A stretch of DNA of 31,201 bases from a virus. The translations under genes and the position numbers were made by a program. The stretch is from positions 1 through 31,201 of the IMG/VR virus record IMGVR_UViG_3300020472_000109, one strand, 5' to 3'. This document shows, piece after piece, positions 1 through 6,493 of the stretch. Numbering within the stretch: the first letter of the stretch is position 1; every line of letters starts with the position of its first letter. The notes beneath the pieces were generated by a model. The model did not search any database. It saw only the letters and a list, made by a program, of their open reading frames with translations, and was not told the origin of the DNA.

Positions 1-1079
1 AAATTAGTTAGGAGGAAGTCAGTAAACTTGTCAGTTTGCTTGGCAATCTCTCCGTCTAACTGTTGAGCAAAACGAGCATGCTCGCCATTCTTAACGCGCT
101 TGATGGTATTTGTCCATTGCGTCCACGCAGAATGTACTCGAAACAAAGTATCTGTTCTTGTATAAAGATTTCCACCTTTAAGAGCAGAAGGAGCAGCATA
201 GATCCTTTCGATCTCTTGTACTTTATTGTTAGATACAGGGAGATCTACATTGCGGATCGCTGAAGCTTCTTCTGCAGCTTCTATTTCTTTTCTAAAGAAG
301 CTACGGATAATCTGTTTTCCTTGACGTATTTCACATCGTGTGTTGATCATGGATTCTTTATGTTCAATCCATCTCTTGGACTCATCAGTCGCTGCTGTTA
401 AAGCTTGATGAATATCATAAGCACCTCTTTCAGATCGGTGATTCACTCTTGCACTGCCATCTTGTATCTTGCGGGTCATACCATTAGTACAAACTAATTC
501 GTTTGCCCAGATAGTAGCTTTCATGGATTGAGCTTTGGCATAATTTACATGGAACATCAAGAAGAAATCAGTGGTGTCACCAACCTTCTTAAGGTGCCCA
601 GGATTCAGGTCTGTAAGTTTGGAGGCTACATAGAATACCTTCTGTTGTGGAAGCCAACCAACAACATCTAATGTGATGTCCTGCATATGTGCCCACCCAT
701 TAGCTTGATTGATAAAGTCCTTATACCAATCCACAATGTCCACAGGATTTACAATATGCCTTCTGTCAGAGAATCTTCCTAGTAAATCACCGTTGTCTCC
801 TTGGTACCAATCAACCACATTGGGATATGTTCTGTTCCAATGCTTGGAATACAAAGGTTCAGGTTTCACAGTCCAATTACAGTGAATGGAATTCAATTGT
901 TCTTCTGTTGTTTGATGCGCTCTGCATTCAGATACATCTCCTTGAAAGAACTGACGATCTTCTTGCTTAAGCTTTCCAGGGATGAAGACTGTTGAGCCAG
1001 GATCATCTACTTCTTTTGTACAAATACCTGCGACTGTTTGTGAACGAGGCATAGTTACGAGGGCGGAATTTCGGTTCAT
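1..1079 (-). CDS. DUF932-domain protein, 3' end cut by window edge
   Basis: The minus frame is open from the ATG at 1079 to the window edge, giving 359 codons with no stop, so the C-terminus lies outside. A central segment reads ATIWANELVCTNGMTRKI and is followed by ARVNHRSERGAYDIHQAL. This matches the conserved core of DUF932 (phage/plasmid-like protein) families, in which a V-C-x-N-G/T segment precedes a basic, histidine-containing stretch and a helical C-terminal half. The molecular function of the family is unsettled; members are common in phages and plasmids. It follows the 77-residue gene at 1097-1330 with a 17-base gap and is probably the third gene of the transcription unit starting at 1964. 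Family assignment is by recalled motif only. Confidence 0.75.
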   Translation of the reverse strand, partial: MNRNSALVTMPRSQTVAGICTKEVDDPGSTVFIPGKLKQEDRQFFQGDVSECRAHQTTEEQLNSIHCNWTVKPEPLYSKHWNRTYPNVVDWYQGDNGDLLGRFSDRRHIVNPVDIVDWYKDFINQANGWAHMQDITLDVVGWLPQQKVFYVASKLTDLNPGHLKKVGDTTDFFLMFHVNYAKAQSMKATIWANELVCTNGMTRKIQDGSARVNHRSERGAYDIHQALTAATDESKRWIEHKESMINTRCEIRQGKQIIRSFFRKEIEAAEEASAIRNVDLPVSNNKVQEIERIYAAPSALKGGNLYTRTDTLFRVHSAWTQWTNTIKRVKNGEHARFAQQLDGEIAKQTDKFTDFLLTN

Positions 1080-1096
1080 GTTAATAAGAGGGATAA

Positions 1097-1330
1097 TTAA
1101 GTCTTGTGAAGTTTAATTTTCGTAATCAATTCATCCACTAGAAGTTCAATATGTTTGACCTTGGTACGGTGGATAGGTGCAACTTCTAGCTTTAAATTGT
1201 TGACTCGATCACGAATGAATTGCAAGTTAGGCAACGTACCACCAGGAGGAAGCTCCTCCCGAATGATGACGTCGAGTAGCTTTGCTTGTCTCTGTCTGGC
1301 CAAGCTTGGAATCTTAGATCCTTCAATCAT
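1097..1330 (-). CDS. Small basic helical hypothetical protein (77 aa)
   Basis: I do not recognise this gene. The product is rich in Lys, Arg, Leu and Ile, has no cysteine, signal peptide or membrane segment, and is probably mostly helical (RQRQAKLLDVIIREEL, then HIELLVDELITKIKL near the C-terminus). Its ATG overlaps the end of the upstream gene by 8 bases, and the DUF932 gene follows after 17 bases, so the three genes are probably cotranscribed and translationally coupled. A plus-strand open frame over the same bases is taken as its shadow. Confidence 0.65.
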   Translation of the reverse strand: MIEGSKIPSLARQRQAKLLDVIIREELPPGGTLPNLQFIRDRVNNLKLEVAPIHRTKVKHIELLVDELITKIKLHKT

Positions 1331-1964
1331 TGTTGACTCGTTGTAAGAAAGGAGCTGGTTGCCCTAGTAGTAGAGCAAGTTCATTGACTTGATCTTGAAA
1401 CGCATTGATTTCACGCTCTGCTTGTTGAAAGTAAAGCGGTTGATCTTTGTCAAAGAACATCTCAATAAATGTTCCCTTATATGTGATGGTTTTGCCAGTT
1501 CTAGGGTCAGTTACTTGAACTCCTTCACCTTTCTTAGCAAATAAGGTGGCATGGAATTCTTCTAGATCTAGCCCAGCTTTATTGAATTGTTGGGTTATTT
1601 CTAGGAGAGCTCCGACTAAACAGGCAACATGGTTCTGAACCAATGTTGTACCTGTTCGAGAAGGATTACCGTTGCACTTGAGTTTGAGTACAGATAAGCG
1701 AGAGTCTGCCTCAGAGATAGGTTCTAGAAAGGCGTACCTGAAGTAAGGACATCTTTCGTTTTGACTTGTGTGCCAGTCGATTCCGATAACAGGCTTGCCC
1801 ATTACTCGTAATCCTTGGTCTGGTTTGAGGGTGAATTCTGGAGATCCAGCTTTCTCTCCCCAACCAAAGAACTGACCAGCTAGGTCAATCCCGTAGGTTT
1901 GTATTTGACCACTAGGTCTAGTGGGATAGTCATAGGAAGAAGTAGTTACTAGTTCAGTGGACAT
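1323..1964 (-). CDS. Hypothetical phage protein (213 aa), first gene of a unit
   Basis: This is a soluble 213-residue protein that I cannot assign. It contains a segment with GKPVIGIDWHTSQNERCPYF, a central LVQNHVACLVGALLEITQQF helix, and a C-terminal helix (FQQAEREINAFQDQVNELAL). The start at 1964 is chosen because the conserved minus-strand start element lies 16 bases upstream and nothing in frame extends further. It is divergent from the Dps-like gene at 2042, and the 77-base gap must hold promoters for both. It overlaps the 77-aa gene at its 3' end. Confidence 0.7.
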   Translation of the reverse strand: MSTELVTTSSYDYPTRPSGQIQTYGIDLAGQFFGWGEKAGSPEFTLKPDQGLRVMGKPVIGIDWHTSQNERCPYFRYAFLEPISEADSRLSVLKLKCNGNPSRTGTTLVQNHVACLVGALLEITQQFNKAGLDLEEFHATLFAKKGEGVQVTDPRTGKTITYKGTFIEMFFDKDQPLYFQQAEREINAFQDQVNELALLLGQPAPFLQRVNND

Positions 1965-1980
1965 AAACGAAGCAAATGAA

Positions 1981-2003
1981 AATGCACAGTTGAATTACTG
2001 CAA
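1981..2003 (-). promoter_or_regulatory. Minus-strand start element, copy 1
   Basis: On the minus strand it reads TTGCAGTAATTCAACTG followed by TGCATT. It lies 16 bases upstream of the ATG at 1964, in a divergent gap with no terminator. This argues that the element is an initiation signal in its own right and not part of a terminator. Confidence 0.6.
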
Positions 2004-2041
2004 AAACAAAAACCTAAACTAAAGAAAGCAGAAAACTTTCA

Positions 2042-2572
2042 ATGGAATCTACAGAACAGCACACCCCAGAAGGTGCCCCTAACCTCGTCCTGATGATGAA
2101 CGAGGCTACACAAGTTGATAGATCAAGTGATATTTGTCAAAAATTAGTCTTGCTTGCGTCATTTGTCAAAGAGCTACAGACGCAATCTCACTTGATTCAT
2201 TTCAACTATGAAGGAAGCAACTTCTTTGAGGTGCATAATTTCTTAAAGGATCAATATGAATTACATCTCGAACAATTTGACAAGTTGGGTGAATTCGTTC
2301 GAATCTTAAATTACTGGATGCCTATGTGTTCTATTGGGCTAAAGGATGCTTTAGGTGGTTGTTTTAAGAATGTGGATTCTTACGAAGGTAATGACATGCT
2401 GAAGGTATATCACGATAACTTGGGAACATTAGAGAATATGTTAAAGATGATTCAACCCGCAGTTGAAGAAGCTTGTCACTATGACGTTGCTAATTACTTA
2501 GCTGAGTTGTTGGGTCAAAGTTGCAAAGCTTCTTGGATGCTGCGAGCTGTCTTAAGGAATTCTATTCAATAA
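2042..2572 (+). CDS. Dps/ferritin-like protein
   Basis: This is a 176-residue, mostly helical protein of the size usual for Dps, the mini-ferritin that oxidises Fe(II) with peroxide, stores iron and can protect DNA. Residues 49-90 align with the Dps ferroxidase region. IHFNYEG corresponds to AHWNMRG, VHNFL to VHEML, and EQFDKLGE to DHLDTMAER. This places candidate iron ligands at His53, His65, Asp80 and Glu84, the full Dps set. Near the C-terminus, DVANYLAELLGQSCKASWMLRA resembles the helix ending in W-(F/M)-L-R-A of Dps. The N-terminal ~30 residues are polar and not strongly basic. The gene is alone on the plus strand, divergent from the gene at 1964 and overlapping the convergent gene at 2566 by 7 bases. 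No clear Shine-Dalgarno is visible. The assignment is from recalled motifs. Confidence 0.72.
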   Translation: MESTEQHTPEGAPNLVLMMNEATQVDRSSDICQKLVLLASFVKELQTQSHLIHFNYEGSNFFEVHNFLKDQYELHLEQFDKLGEFVRILNYWMPMCSIGLKDALGGCFKNVDSYEGNDMLKVYHDNLGTLENMLKMIQPAVEEACHYDVANYLAELLGQSCKASWMLRAVLRNSIQ

Positions 2573-2787
2573 GAGTGGACATCTAAGTGGGCTTCATCTC
2601 TAATTGCATCGACACATGCGGTTTTGCATTCGTTATCACTCGTTGAACATTCGGTAATACATTCAAAGTACTGGTCTACTTCATCTAATTGAGTAGCGTC
2701 TTGAGGTAGCAATTGGTTGCTAGCAATGGTTTGCATTGGCTTGTCTCCTGTGGTTCCGTCGTTGGACTGCTTTCCTTCTGATGCCAT
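2566..2787 (-). CDS. Small acidic protein with paired CX3C motifs (73 aa)
   Basis: This 73-residue acidic protein has four cysteines near the C-terminus in the order C-x3-C, six residues, C-x3-C (FECITECSTSDNECKTACVD). That spacing suggests a helical hairpin held by two disulphides or a small metal site. The N-terminal 40 residues are polar and probably disordered. There is no signal peptide. Its end overlaps the Dps-like gene tail to tail, and a degenerate start element lies about 60 bases upstream. I do not recognise a named family. Confidence 0.65.
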   Translation of the reverse strand: MASEGKQSNDGTTGDKPMQTIASNQLLPQDATQLDEVDQYFECITECSTSDNECKTACVDAIRDEAHLDVHSY

Positions 2788-2845
2788 AAATAATTACAAA
2801 TAGAGAAAACAATCCAATATAGTCTATGAAGTTCATGACGTGAAG

Positions 2846-2867
2846 AAATGTTGAATAATTGTATTAG
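2846..2867 (-). promoter_or_regulatory. Minus-strand start element, degenerate copy
   Basis: On the minus strand it reads CTAATACAATTATTCAACAT, about three mismatches from the core consensus. It lies just past the stop of the DUF2997-like gene and about 60 bases upstream of the ATG at 2787, farther than the other copies. It is the weakest member of the set. Confidence 0.35.
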
Positions 2868-2869
2868 GG

Positions 2870-3085
2870 CTATGATTGTGGGCTTAGATGCTCTGTCTGT
2901 TGTTTCACCTGAGGGAGATCACAAGGCTTGTAGTAGTCAGGTTTGTACTTAGTCTGAGTAACTGTACCTAGTTCCCTTTCTACATTCTTAGTGATCTCTG
3001 TGCATTGGTTGCAACTCACACCAATGACTTCCTCTTGAACAGTTCCATCTGTTCTAATGGTGAATTTGATTTGTTGTTGTTTCAT
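2870..3085 (-). CDS. DUF2997-like small protein (71 aa)
   Basis: The N-terminal 50 residues fit DUF2997: a strand pair (IKFTIRTDGTVQEEVIGV), then a Cys-x2-Cys (SCNQCTEITKNVERELG) and an amphipathic helix, then a YKPDYY tail. In cyanobacteria small proteins of this family are often found next to ycf35 (DUF1257) genes. The function is unknown, and no DUF1257 partner is visible here. The start codon overlaps the stop of the upstream gene by 4 bases, so it is the last gene of the overlapping operon that starts at 5296. The last ~20 residues are polar. Confidence 0.65.
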   Translation of the reverse strand: MKQQQIKFTIRTDGTVQEEVIGVSCNQCTEITKNVERELGTVTQTKYKPDYYKPCDLPQVKQQTEHLSPQS

Positions 3086-3366
3086 GGAACCAATGCTTGA
3101 ACTTCTATATTCTTCTTATCTTTATTCATAACTTGAATACATTGAATCTCTGTACATGCTTCAGAAAGTTTTAAGACTTTCATGTTTCCTCCTTTACCTT
3201 TTACGAATAGGTAGGAACGGATCTTAGGATCCATTGACCATTCTTCTTGAGGTGCTTTAGAAGGAATCCAAGCATGGAATTCATTGTTGTCGATTGATAC
3301 TTTAACGCCAACTCCTTCTCTAAGAAGAGAGGTTGTGTGTGTTGCGTTGTTGTTCCATTGAGTCAT
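3082..3366 (-). CDS. Hypothetical protein (94 aa) in overlapping operon
   Basis: I do not recognise this 94-residue soluble protein. It looks beta-rich (VGVKVSIDNNEFHAWIP, then IRSYLFVKGKG and NIEVQALVP at the end) and carries two cysteines in ACTEIQCIQV. It overlaps the upstream gene by 47 bases and the downstream DUF2997-like gene by 4 bases, so translation is probably coupled. Upstream bases (AGAGAAGG region inside the preceding gene) give no clear ribosome site. Confidence 0.6.
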   Translation of the reverse strand: MTQWNNNATHTTSLLREGVGVKVSIDNNEFHAWIPSKAPQEEWSMDPKIRSYLFVKGKGGNMKVLKLSEACTEIQCIQVMNKDKKNIEVQALVP

Positions 3367-3529
3367 TTTGGCACTGAATGTTGTAGGAATCTAAGGTGTA
3401 TGGGGGTGGATAGTCGTGTTTAGGTGGCCATGCTTCCGTGTACTCCACTAATGTCTTAGTGGTCGTCTGAAAGAATGGCCATTTCTTACTGAACAAGAAA
3501 GATAATTCGAAAACCTTACGACTTTCCAT
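3320..3529 (-). CDS. Hypothetical protein (69 aa) in overlapping operon
   Basis: This is a small protein with an aromatic, basic N-terminal half (FELSFLFSKKWPFFQTTTK) and a proline/tyrosine-rich middle (WPPKHDYPPPYTLDSYN). No domain is recognised. The stop of the upstream gene is 3 bases before its ATG, and its last 47 bases are shared with the next gene in another frame. The position between two credible genes supports it being real, although the C-terminal polar residues may only be a consequence of the overlap. Confidence 0.5.
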   Translation of the reverse strand: MESRKVFELSFLFSKKWPFFQTTTKTLVEYTEAWPPKHDYPPPYTLDSYNIQCQNDSMEQQRNTHNLSS

Positions 3530-3532
3530 TAA

Positions 3533-4213
3533 TTATTCGTCAATAACGTTCTCATCTTGCACTTGAGACTTCATGTAGTCAACATATGCAATACCAACAG
3601 AGGTCACATGTTTCTGAATCGTGTCCTGACGGATTGGTTCTCTACAGCCAAGCCTGCCTGCTGCATAGATCTGACCGTTGACATACATATCAAGTAGTCT
3701 CTTGAAATGTGGATCTAATTGTTCACCTGCTTCACGTACTCGTTGTGCATGTTCTGTCTCATTGCGAGCCACTTTCTTCCGAACTGATGGAGCTCTGACG
3801 CCAGCTCTAGGGATCCGACCTCTTATAGGTTGAGATTCAACGATATTGTCAGAGTCTTTCCATCCATCTTCGGGCATGTTTGTAATGAACGGATAATCTT
3901 CTTGTATCTCCTGCTCGCCAGTGGATGTGAAGTCGAATAGTAAGAACGTTGCTTTATATTGTTCATTCCATTCTGTTCTAGTGGTGTAATTGAACCCTTC
4001 GATTGGGGTTCCGTTGAGACTGAATGGTGTGCCTTGCTTGACGAAGTCTTTGACTGCTTCTGGAAAGCAGACGGTGCATTCTCCTCCTTGGGAGGTTCTG
4101 GAGTTGTAGTAGGCATAGTAGATCTTATCTTCCCTTGCCCCTTCTCTGGTGCTGAGCTTGGGGTTGGAGGTGAAGATGTGGATCTTTGCGGGGGATTGAG
4201 TGGACTGAGCCAT
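3533..4213 (-). CDS. Hypothetical protein (226 aa)
   Basis: This 226-residue soluble protein has an N-terminal beta-rich part (KIYYAYYNSRTSQGGECTVC, ATFLLFDFTSTGEQE), a basic linker with RIPRAGVRAPSVRKKVARNE, and a helical C-terminal part (LDPHFKRLLDMYVNGQIYAA). The basic middle suggests nucleic-acid contact, but no family is recognised. Its first 390 bases are also open in the frame of the upstream gene. Its own N-terminal sequence looks protein-like, so this frame is probably the main coding frame there. Confidence 0.68.
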   Translation of the reverse strand: MAQSTQSPAKIHIFTSNPKLSTREGAREDKIYYAYYNSRTSQGGECTVCFPEAVKDFVKQGTPFSLNGTPIEGFNYTTRTEWNEQYKATFLLFDFTSTGEQEIQEDYPFITNMPEDGWKDSDNIVESQPIRGRIPRAGVRAPSVRKKVARNETEHAQRVREAGEQLDPHFKRLLDMYVNGQIYAAGRLGCREPIRQDTIQKHVTSVGIAYVDYMKSQVQDENVIDE

Positions 4214-4410
4214 TTGATTTGATAGGTAGAGGGAATAAAGGTATCGACAATCAGATTAATATCCTCGAGAGGATGCGTAACTGATTGACCGATAAGAAGC
4301 TCTGGAAATAATTGTGGGAAGAATTTAAGAGCTTGTTCTGAAACTGGAGTTAGAGTGACATCGCCAACTCCTTTGTTGTTAATGACAAAGAAGTCGTACT
4401 GATCACTCAT
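3823..4410 (-). CDS. Hypothetical protein (195 aa) with long overlap
   Basis: The first ~68 residues (MSDQYDFFVINNKGVGDVTL onward to about YQIKWLSPL) look like a compact real domain. The start overlaps the stop of the Gp157-like gene by 4 bases. The remaining ~130 residues are Ser/Thr/Pro/Lys-rich and lie entirely inside the 226-aa gene in another frame. Either the protein has a long disordered tail encoded by overprinting, or the N-terminal domain is joined to the 226-aa frame by a -1 frameshift. No stop codon separates the alternatives. The N-terminal part is well supported, the tail is not. Confidence 0.5.
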   Translation of the reverse strand: MSDQYDFFVINNKGVGDVTLTPVSEQALKFFPQLFPELLIGQSVTHPLEDINLIVDTFIPSTYQIKWLSPLNPPQRSTSSPPTPSSAPEKGQGKIRSTMPTTTPEPPKEENAPSAFQKQSKTSSSKAHHSVSTEPQSKGSITPLEQNGMNNIKQRSYYSTSHPLASRRYKKIIRSLQTCPKMDGKTLTISLNLNL

Positions 4411-5069
4411 TTAATCCACCAGTCTCTCTTTTGTAATAGTTGGACACCATCGATTTGTAGGTCTTTCTCCTGTATTGCTTTCTTTAAAGCTGTCTTATTT
4501 GGACGAACAGATATCGTCTTATATTCATCTGGTAGTGAATCAATATCACATATATGTTCATCTATATCCACTGTAGGATTACCCATTCGAGATCGTATGG
4601 AGTGAAAAGGTAGTTCGAATTTTGTCTCAGGTTGAAACAAGATACGAACAAAACTAATCACCATAGATTTGATACGTTTAGCTCTGTTGATTCCTGGTTT
4701 TACCAGCTTTATCAATCTATCAGCTTCTGCTTGCCTAGCGGCTGCTTCTGCTTCTAGACGGAAAGCATAGTTCAGTAGATCTGTGGCTTTGGTCTTAAAG
4801 TTCTCTTTATCTCTAAGGTAAACTTCTATTTGCTCAACAGCAGCTATTACTTCTGCTGGGTTGTCACTCTCTAGATTCTCAATAGCAGTATCAATAGATC
4901 TCAGGGATTCCTGAAGTTTGATAGCTAGTTCGAATGAGTTGAGACGGTGCTTCAAGTTTTGGGAGAGACCCTTCGTAGTACTCACTGGAGTAGAGGGTGA
5001 GGCAGTAGTTACCTGCGTCGATTTCACAGTCGAATTGCTCGACCCATTTGAGGTTCGTTTGGAGGTCAT
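4407..5069 (-). CDS. Gp157-like (siphovirus Gp157) family protein
   Basis: The protein is 220 residues long. After a Ser/Thr-rich N-terminus it has a long helical, coiled-coil-like part (about 40-130, including AFRLEAEAAARQAEADRLIK). The C-terminal part follows the Gp157 pattern: FELPFHSIRSRMGNPTVDID, then SLPDEYKTISVRPNKTALKK and AIQEKDLQIDGVQLLQKRDW. In that family a beta segment containing a P-x-V-x-(I/V)-D and a P-x-x-(Y/F) precede K-x-x-(I/L)-K-x-A-I. The biochemical role is not settled; an association with phage resistance and DNA metabolism has been suggested. Its first ~60 codons overlap the 96-aa gene, and the low-complexity N-terminus may reflect this. A later start is possible. Confidence 0.72.
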   Translation of the reverse strand: MTSKRTSNGSSNSTVKSTQVTTASPSTPVSTTKGLSQNLKHRLNSFELAIKLQESLRSIDTAIENLESDNPAEVIAAVEQIEVYLRDKENFKTKATDLLNYAFRLEAEAAARQAEADRLIKLVKPGINRAKRIKSMVISFVRILFQPETKFELPFHSIRSRMGNPTVDIDEHICDIDSLPDEYKTISVRPNKTALKKAIQEKDLQIDGVQLLQKRDWWIK

Positions 5070-5181
5070 GAATCAAAAGGCGTTTGTAATCGCCACGAAA
5101 TGGAATAATGTTATAACGATCTTCAGGATTTAAGTAATCTCCCGTTAATCGTATTGATGATGTTGTTAATCTTTCGCTCAT
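4891..5181 (-). CDS. Hypothetical protein (96 aa) in overlapping operon
   Basis: I choose the internal ATG at 5181 (MSERLTTSSIRLTGDYLNPE) because the upstream extension is low-quality and shared with the preceding gene. The product is 96 residues with many aromatics (EDRYNIIPFRGDYKRLLI, NYCLTLYSSEYYEG) and looks like a folded small domain. It overlaps the gene before it by 59 bases and the Gp157-like gene by 179 bases. No family is recognised. The protein-like C-terminal sequence inside the overlap suggests this frame carries the stronger constraint there. Confidence 0.5.
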   Translation of the reverse strand: MSERLTTSSIRLTGDYLNPEDRYNIIPFRGDYKRLLIHDLQTNLKWVEQFDCEIDAGNYCLTLYSSEYYEGSLPKLEAPSQLIRTSYQTSGIPEIY

Positions 5182-5296
5182 TTGAGGTGTCACCTGTGGG
5201 TATGGTTGTCTGCGCTGTCTTAATGGCAGCAAGAAGTTCAGACAAGTATTGAAGGCGTGAACGATCCGTAGAAGTGTTATAGACATGTAAATTCAT
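5123..5296 (-). CDS. Small hypothetical protein (57 aa), first gene of overlapping operon
   Basis: The start at 5296 (MNLHVYNTSTDRSRLQYLSE) is chosen because a variant of the conserved start element abuts it. The longer frame from 5335 would begin upstream of that element. The product is a short helical polar protein (LQYLSELLAAIKTAQTTIP, NNIINTINGRLLKS). It opens a run of eight genes read on the minus strand, in which nearly every junction overlaps. No family is recognised. Confidence 0.5.
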   Translation of the reverse strand: MNLHVYNTSTDRSRLQYLSELLAAIKTAQTTIPTGDTSNERKINNIINTINGRLLKS

Positions 5297-5305
5297 ATGA
5301 ATTAG
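5284..5305 (-). promoter_or_regulatory. Minus-strand start element, variant at overlapping operon
   Basis: On the minus strand it reads CTAATTCATATGAATT then TACATG, like the consensus with a one-base deletion. The ATG at 5296 lies within it. It fits the position expected for the start of the eight-gene operon. Confidence 0.4.
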
Positions 5306-5341
5306 AGATGCCTGTAAATGATGCCGCATATACAACTAGTT

Positions 5342-5388
5342 GGGTAGACCCAGGAATTACATGTCAGAAATCTGACACGACCTAGGTC
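5342..5388 (-). terminator. Cluster of three perfect palindromes, terminator or operator
   Basis: Three inverted repeats lie within 47 bases: GGGTAGACCC (5342-5351), TGTCAGAAATCTGACA (5362-5377) and GACCTAGGTC (5379-5388). They sit between the end of the gene at 5395-5811 and the operon starting at 5296. By analogy with the other intergenic gaps they may terminate the upstream unit, but the T-run on the minus strand is poor. A protein-binding operator for the operon is the alternative. Confidence 0.4.
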
Positions 5389-5394
5389 ATTTAG

Positions 5395-5811
5395 TTAAGC
5401 CGTGGCTGTTTCTACGTCAGGAGTGACATTAGTCATGGTTGGATTCATTTCTAAATCCAGTTTTTGACGTCGTAGTTCACTCTCTTTCTCGTTGATACTT
5501 CTGAGCTTTGCTCGAGCTGCTAACTCTTGAGCAGAGTAGGTAATCTTCTGTTGATTACCATTCTCATCAGTACCCCAACCAATAGACTTGGCTGTGTATG
5601 TTTGACCGTCTTGAACGATCGAATCACCTGGTTCTTCATTGGCGATGAATTCTGCCAAGGTGTCTGATCTTGCTCCGACAGTGACGGAATCTTCCATACA
5701 GGCTTGGGAGTTCCTGTTACGGTTGAAACCGACAGTGATTAGACCTGATTTACTAAAGACATTTGGCCTTATAAAGAAGGAAAATGACTTAGTACCTAGG
5801 TAAAGGGTCAT
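5395..5811 (-). CDS. Hypothetical protein (138 aa)
   Basis: This soluble 138-residue protein has a hydrophobic beta-like N-terminus (LYLGTKSFSFFIRP, SGLITVGFNRN), a central acidic part (ANEEPGDSIVQDGQTYTAKS) and a helical charged C-terminal part (AQELAARAKLRSINEKESEL). The last residues are Thr/Val-rich. No family is recognised. It is divergent from the plus-strand gene at 5927. The conserved start element lies 48 bases upstream of the ATG, the longest spacing among the good copies. Confidence 0.65.
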   Translation of the reverse strand: MTLYLGTKSFSFFIRPNVFSKSGLITVGFNRNRNSQACMEDSVTVGARSDTLAEFIANEEPGDSIVQDGQTYTAKSIGWGTDENGNQQKITYSAQELAARAKLRSINEKESELRRQKLDLEMNPTMTNVTPDVETATA

Positions 5812-5859
5812 AAGCGTGTGGTTGTGGACAGTACAGACCTAAAGCAACAACACAAATAA

Positions 5860-5882
5860 ATGCATTATTGAATTAAGTCAAT
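5860..5882 (-). promoter_or_regulatory. Minus-strand start element, copy in divergent gap
   Basis: On the minus strand it reads ATTGACTTAATTCAATAATG then CATT. It lies in the divergent gap between 5811 and 5927, again without a terminator beside it. Confidence 0.6.
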
Positions 5883-5926
5883 AAAAAAGACCCTAATATA
5901 TAGGTAATATCTCAATTGTTGAATAC

Positions 5927-6493
5927 ATGCTCGGACGTTATAAAGCTGCAGACCAAGCTGTTCAAAACTTCTTATTGAATCAAGGTCGTAAGATTGATAA
6001 CTTATCGGCTGGCGTCAAAGATGCTAAGACTGAAAGGGTTATTGCTAACTTAGCGGCGATCCAAAATAAGGATCCGAAAGTGGCTTTACAGGATTTAGCA
6101 ACTGGAATGGCTTCTAAGCGTTCGTTGAATCCTGTCTATCAATTCAGTGAGGAAGGCGTAGGAGTTGCAGAAGCTTTGCAAAATAAAATAAAGGTAGGAG
6201 ATGCTCGTTCTATTAGGGATAATCTTGGAGATGTTGCTAGTGCTAGGGGTCGTGTACTAGATCCAGCAGCTAATCTGCTTGGGTTACTCGGCGGAAGAAA
6301 ACCAGGAACTGATTTCGTAGCTGCTGACAGGATTAGTAATGCGGGGAGGTATGGTCAAGCAGCAAGAGCTGGTGTAGCGGGGGTAGCAGGAGGTTCAGCT
6401 TTGACTGCAGCCGGTTCGGGATTAATAGATCTCATGGCCTACATTCAAAGTAGTAACGAGCAGATATCAGAGAGGGCTGATCAGTTAGCATGA
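5927..6493 (+). CDS. Putative virion protein with glycine-zipper segment (188 aa)
   Basis: This 188-residue protein has a helical N-terminal part (AVQNFLLNQGRKIDNLSAGV) and a glycine/alanine-rich hydrophobic stretch near the C-terminus (AGVAGVAGGSALTAAGSGLI, about 155-175) that could insert in or cross a membrane. It resembles in style the glycine-zipper proteins of the plus-strand late block (15093, 17776, 19129, 25764), so I infer a virion or ejection-type role. With the gene at 6490, which it overlaps by 4 bases, it forms a two-gene plus-strand island inside the minus block. No named family is recognised. Confidence 0.65.
   Translation: MLGRYKAADQAVQNFLLNQGRKIDNLSAGVKDAKTERVIANLAAIQNKDPKVALQDLATGMASKRSLNPVYQFSEEGVGVAEALQNKIKVGDARSIRDNLGDVASARGRVLDPAANLLGLLGGRKPGTDFVAADRISNAGRYGQAARAGVAGVAGGSALTAAGSGLIDLMAYIQSSNEQISERADQLA

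Noticed and set aside
801-995. Plus-strand frame of 64 codons (and another at 63-263)
   Set aside because: Both lie inside the continuous DUF932 frame on the minus strand, which has recognisable family motifs; the plus frames are low-quality shadows.
1155-1346. Plus-strand frame of 63 codons
   Set aside because: It is antisense to the overlapping pair of minus genes that fit an operon with a start element; composition (Ser/Leu/Thr-rich) is typical of a shadow.
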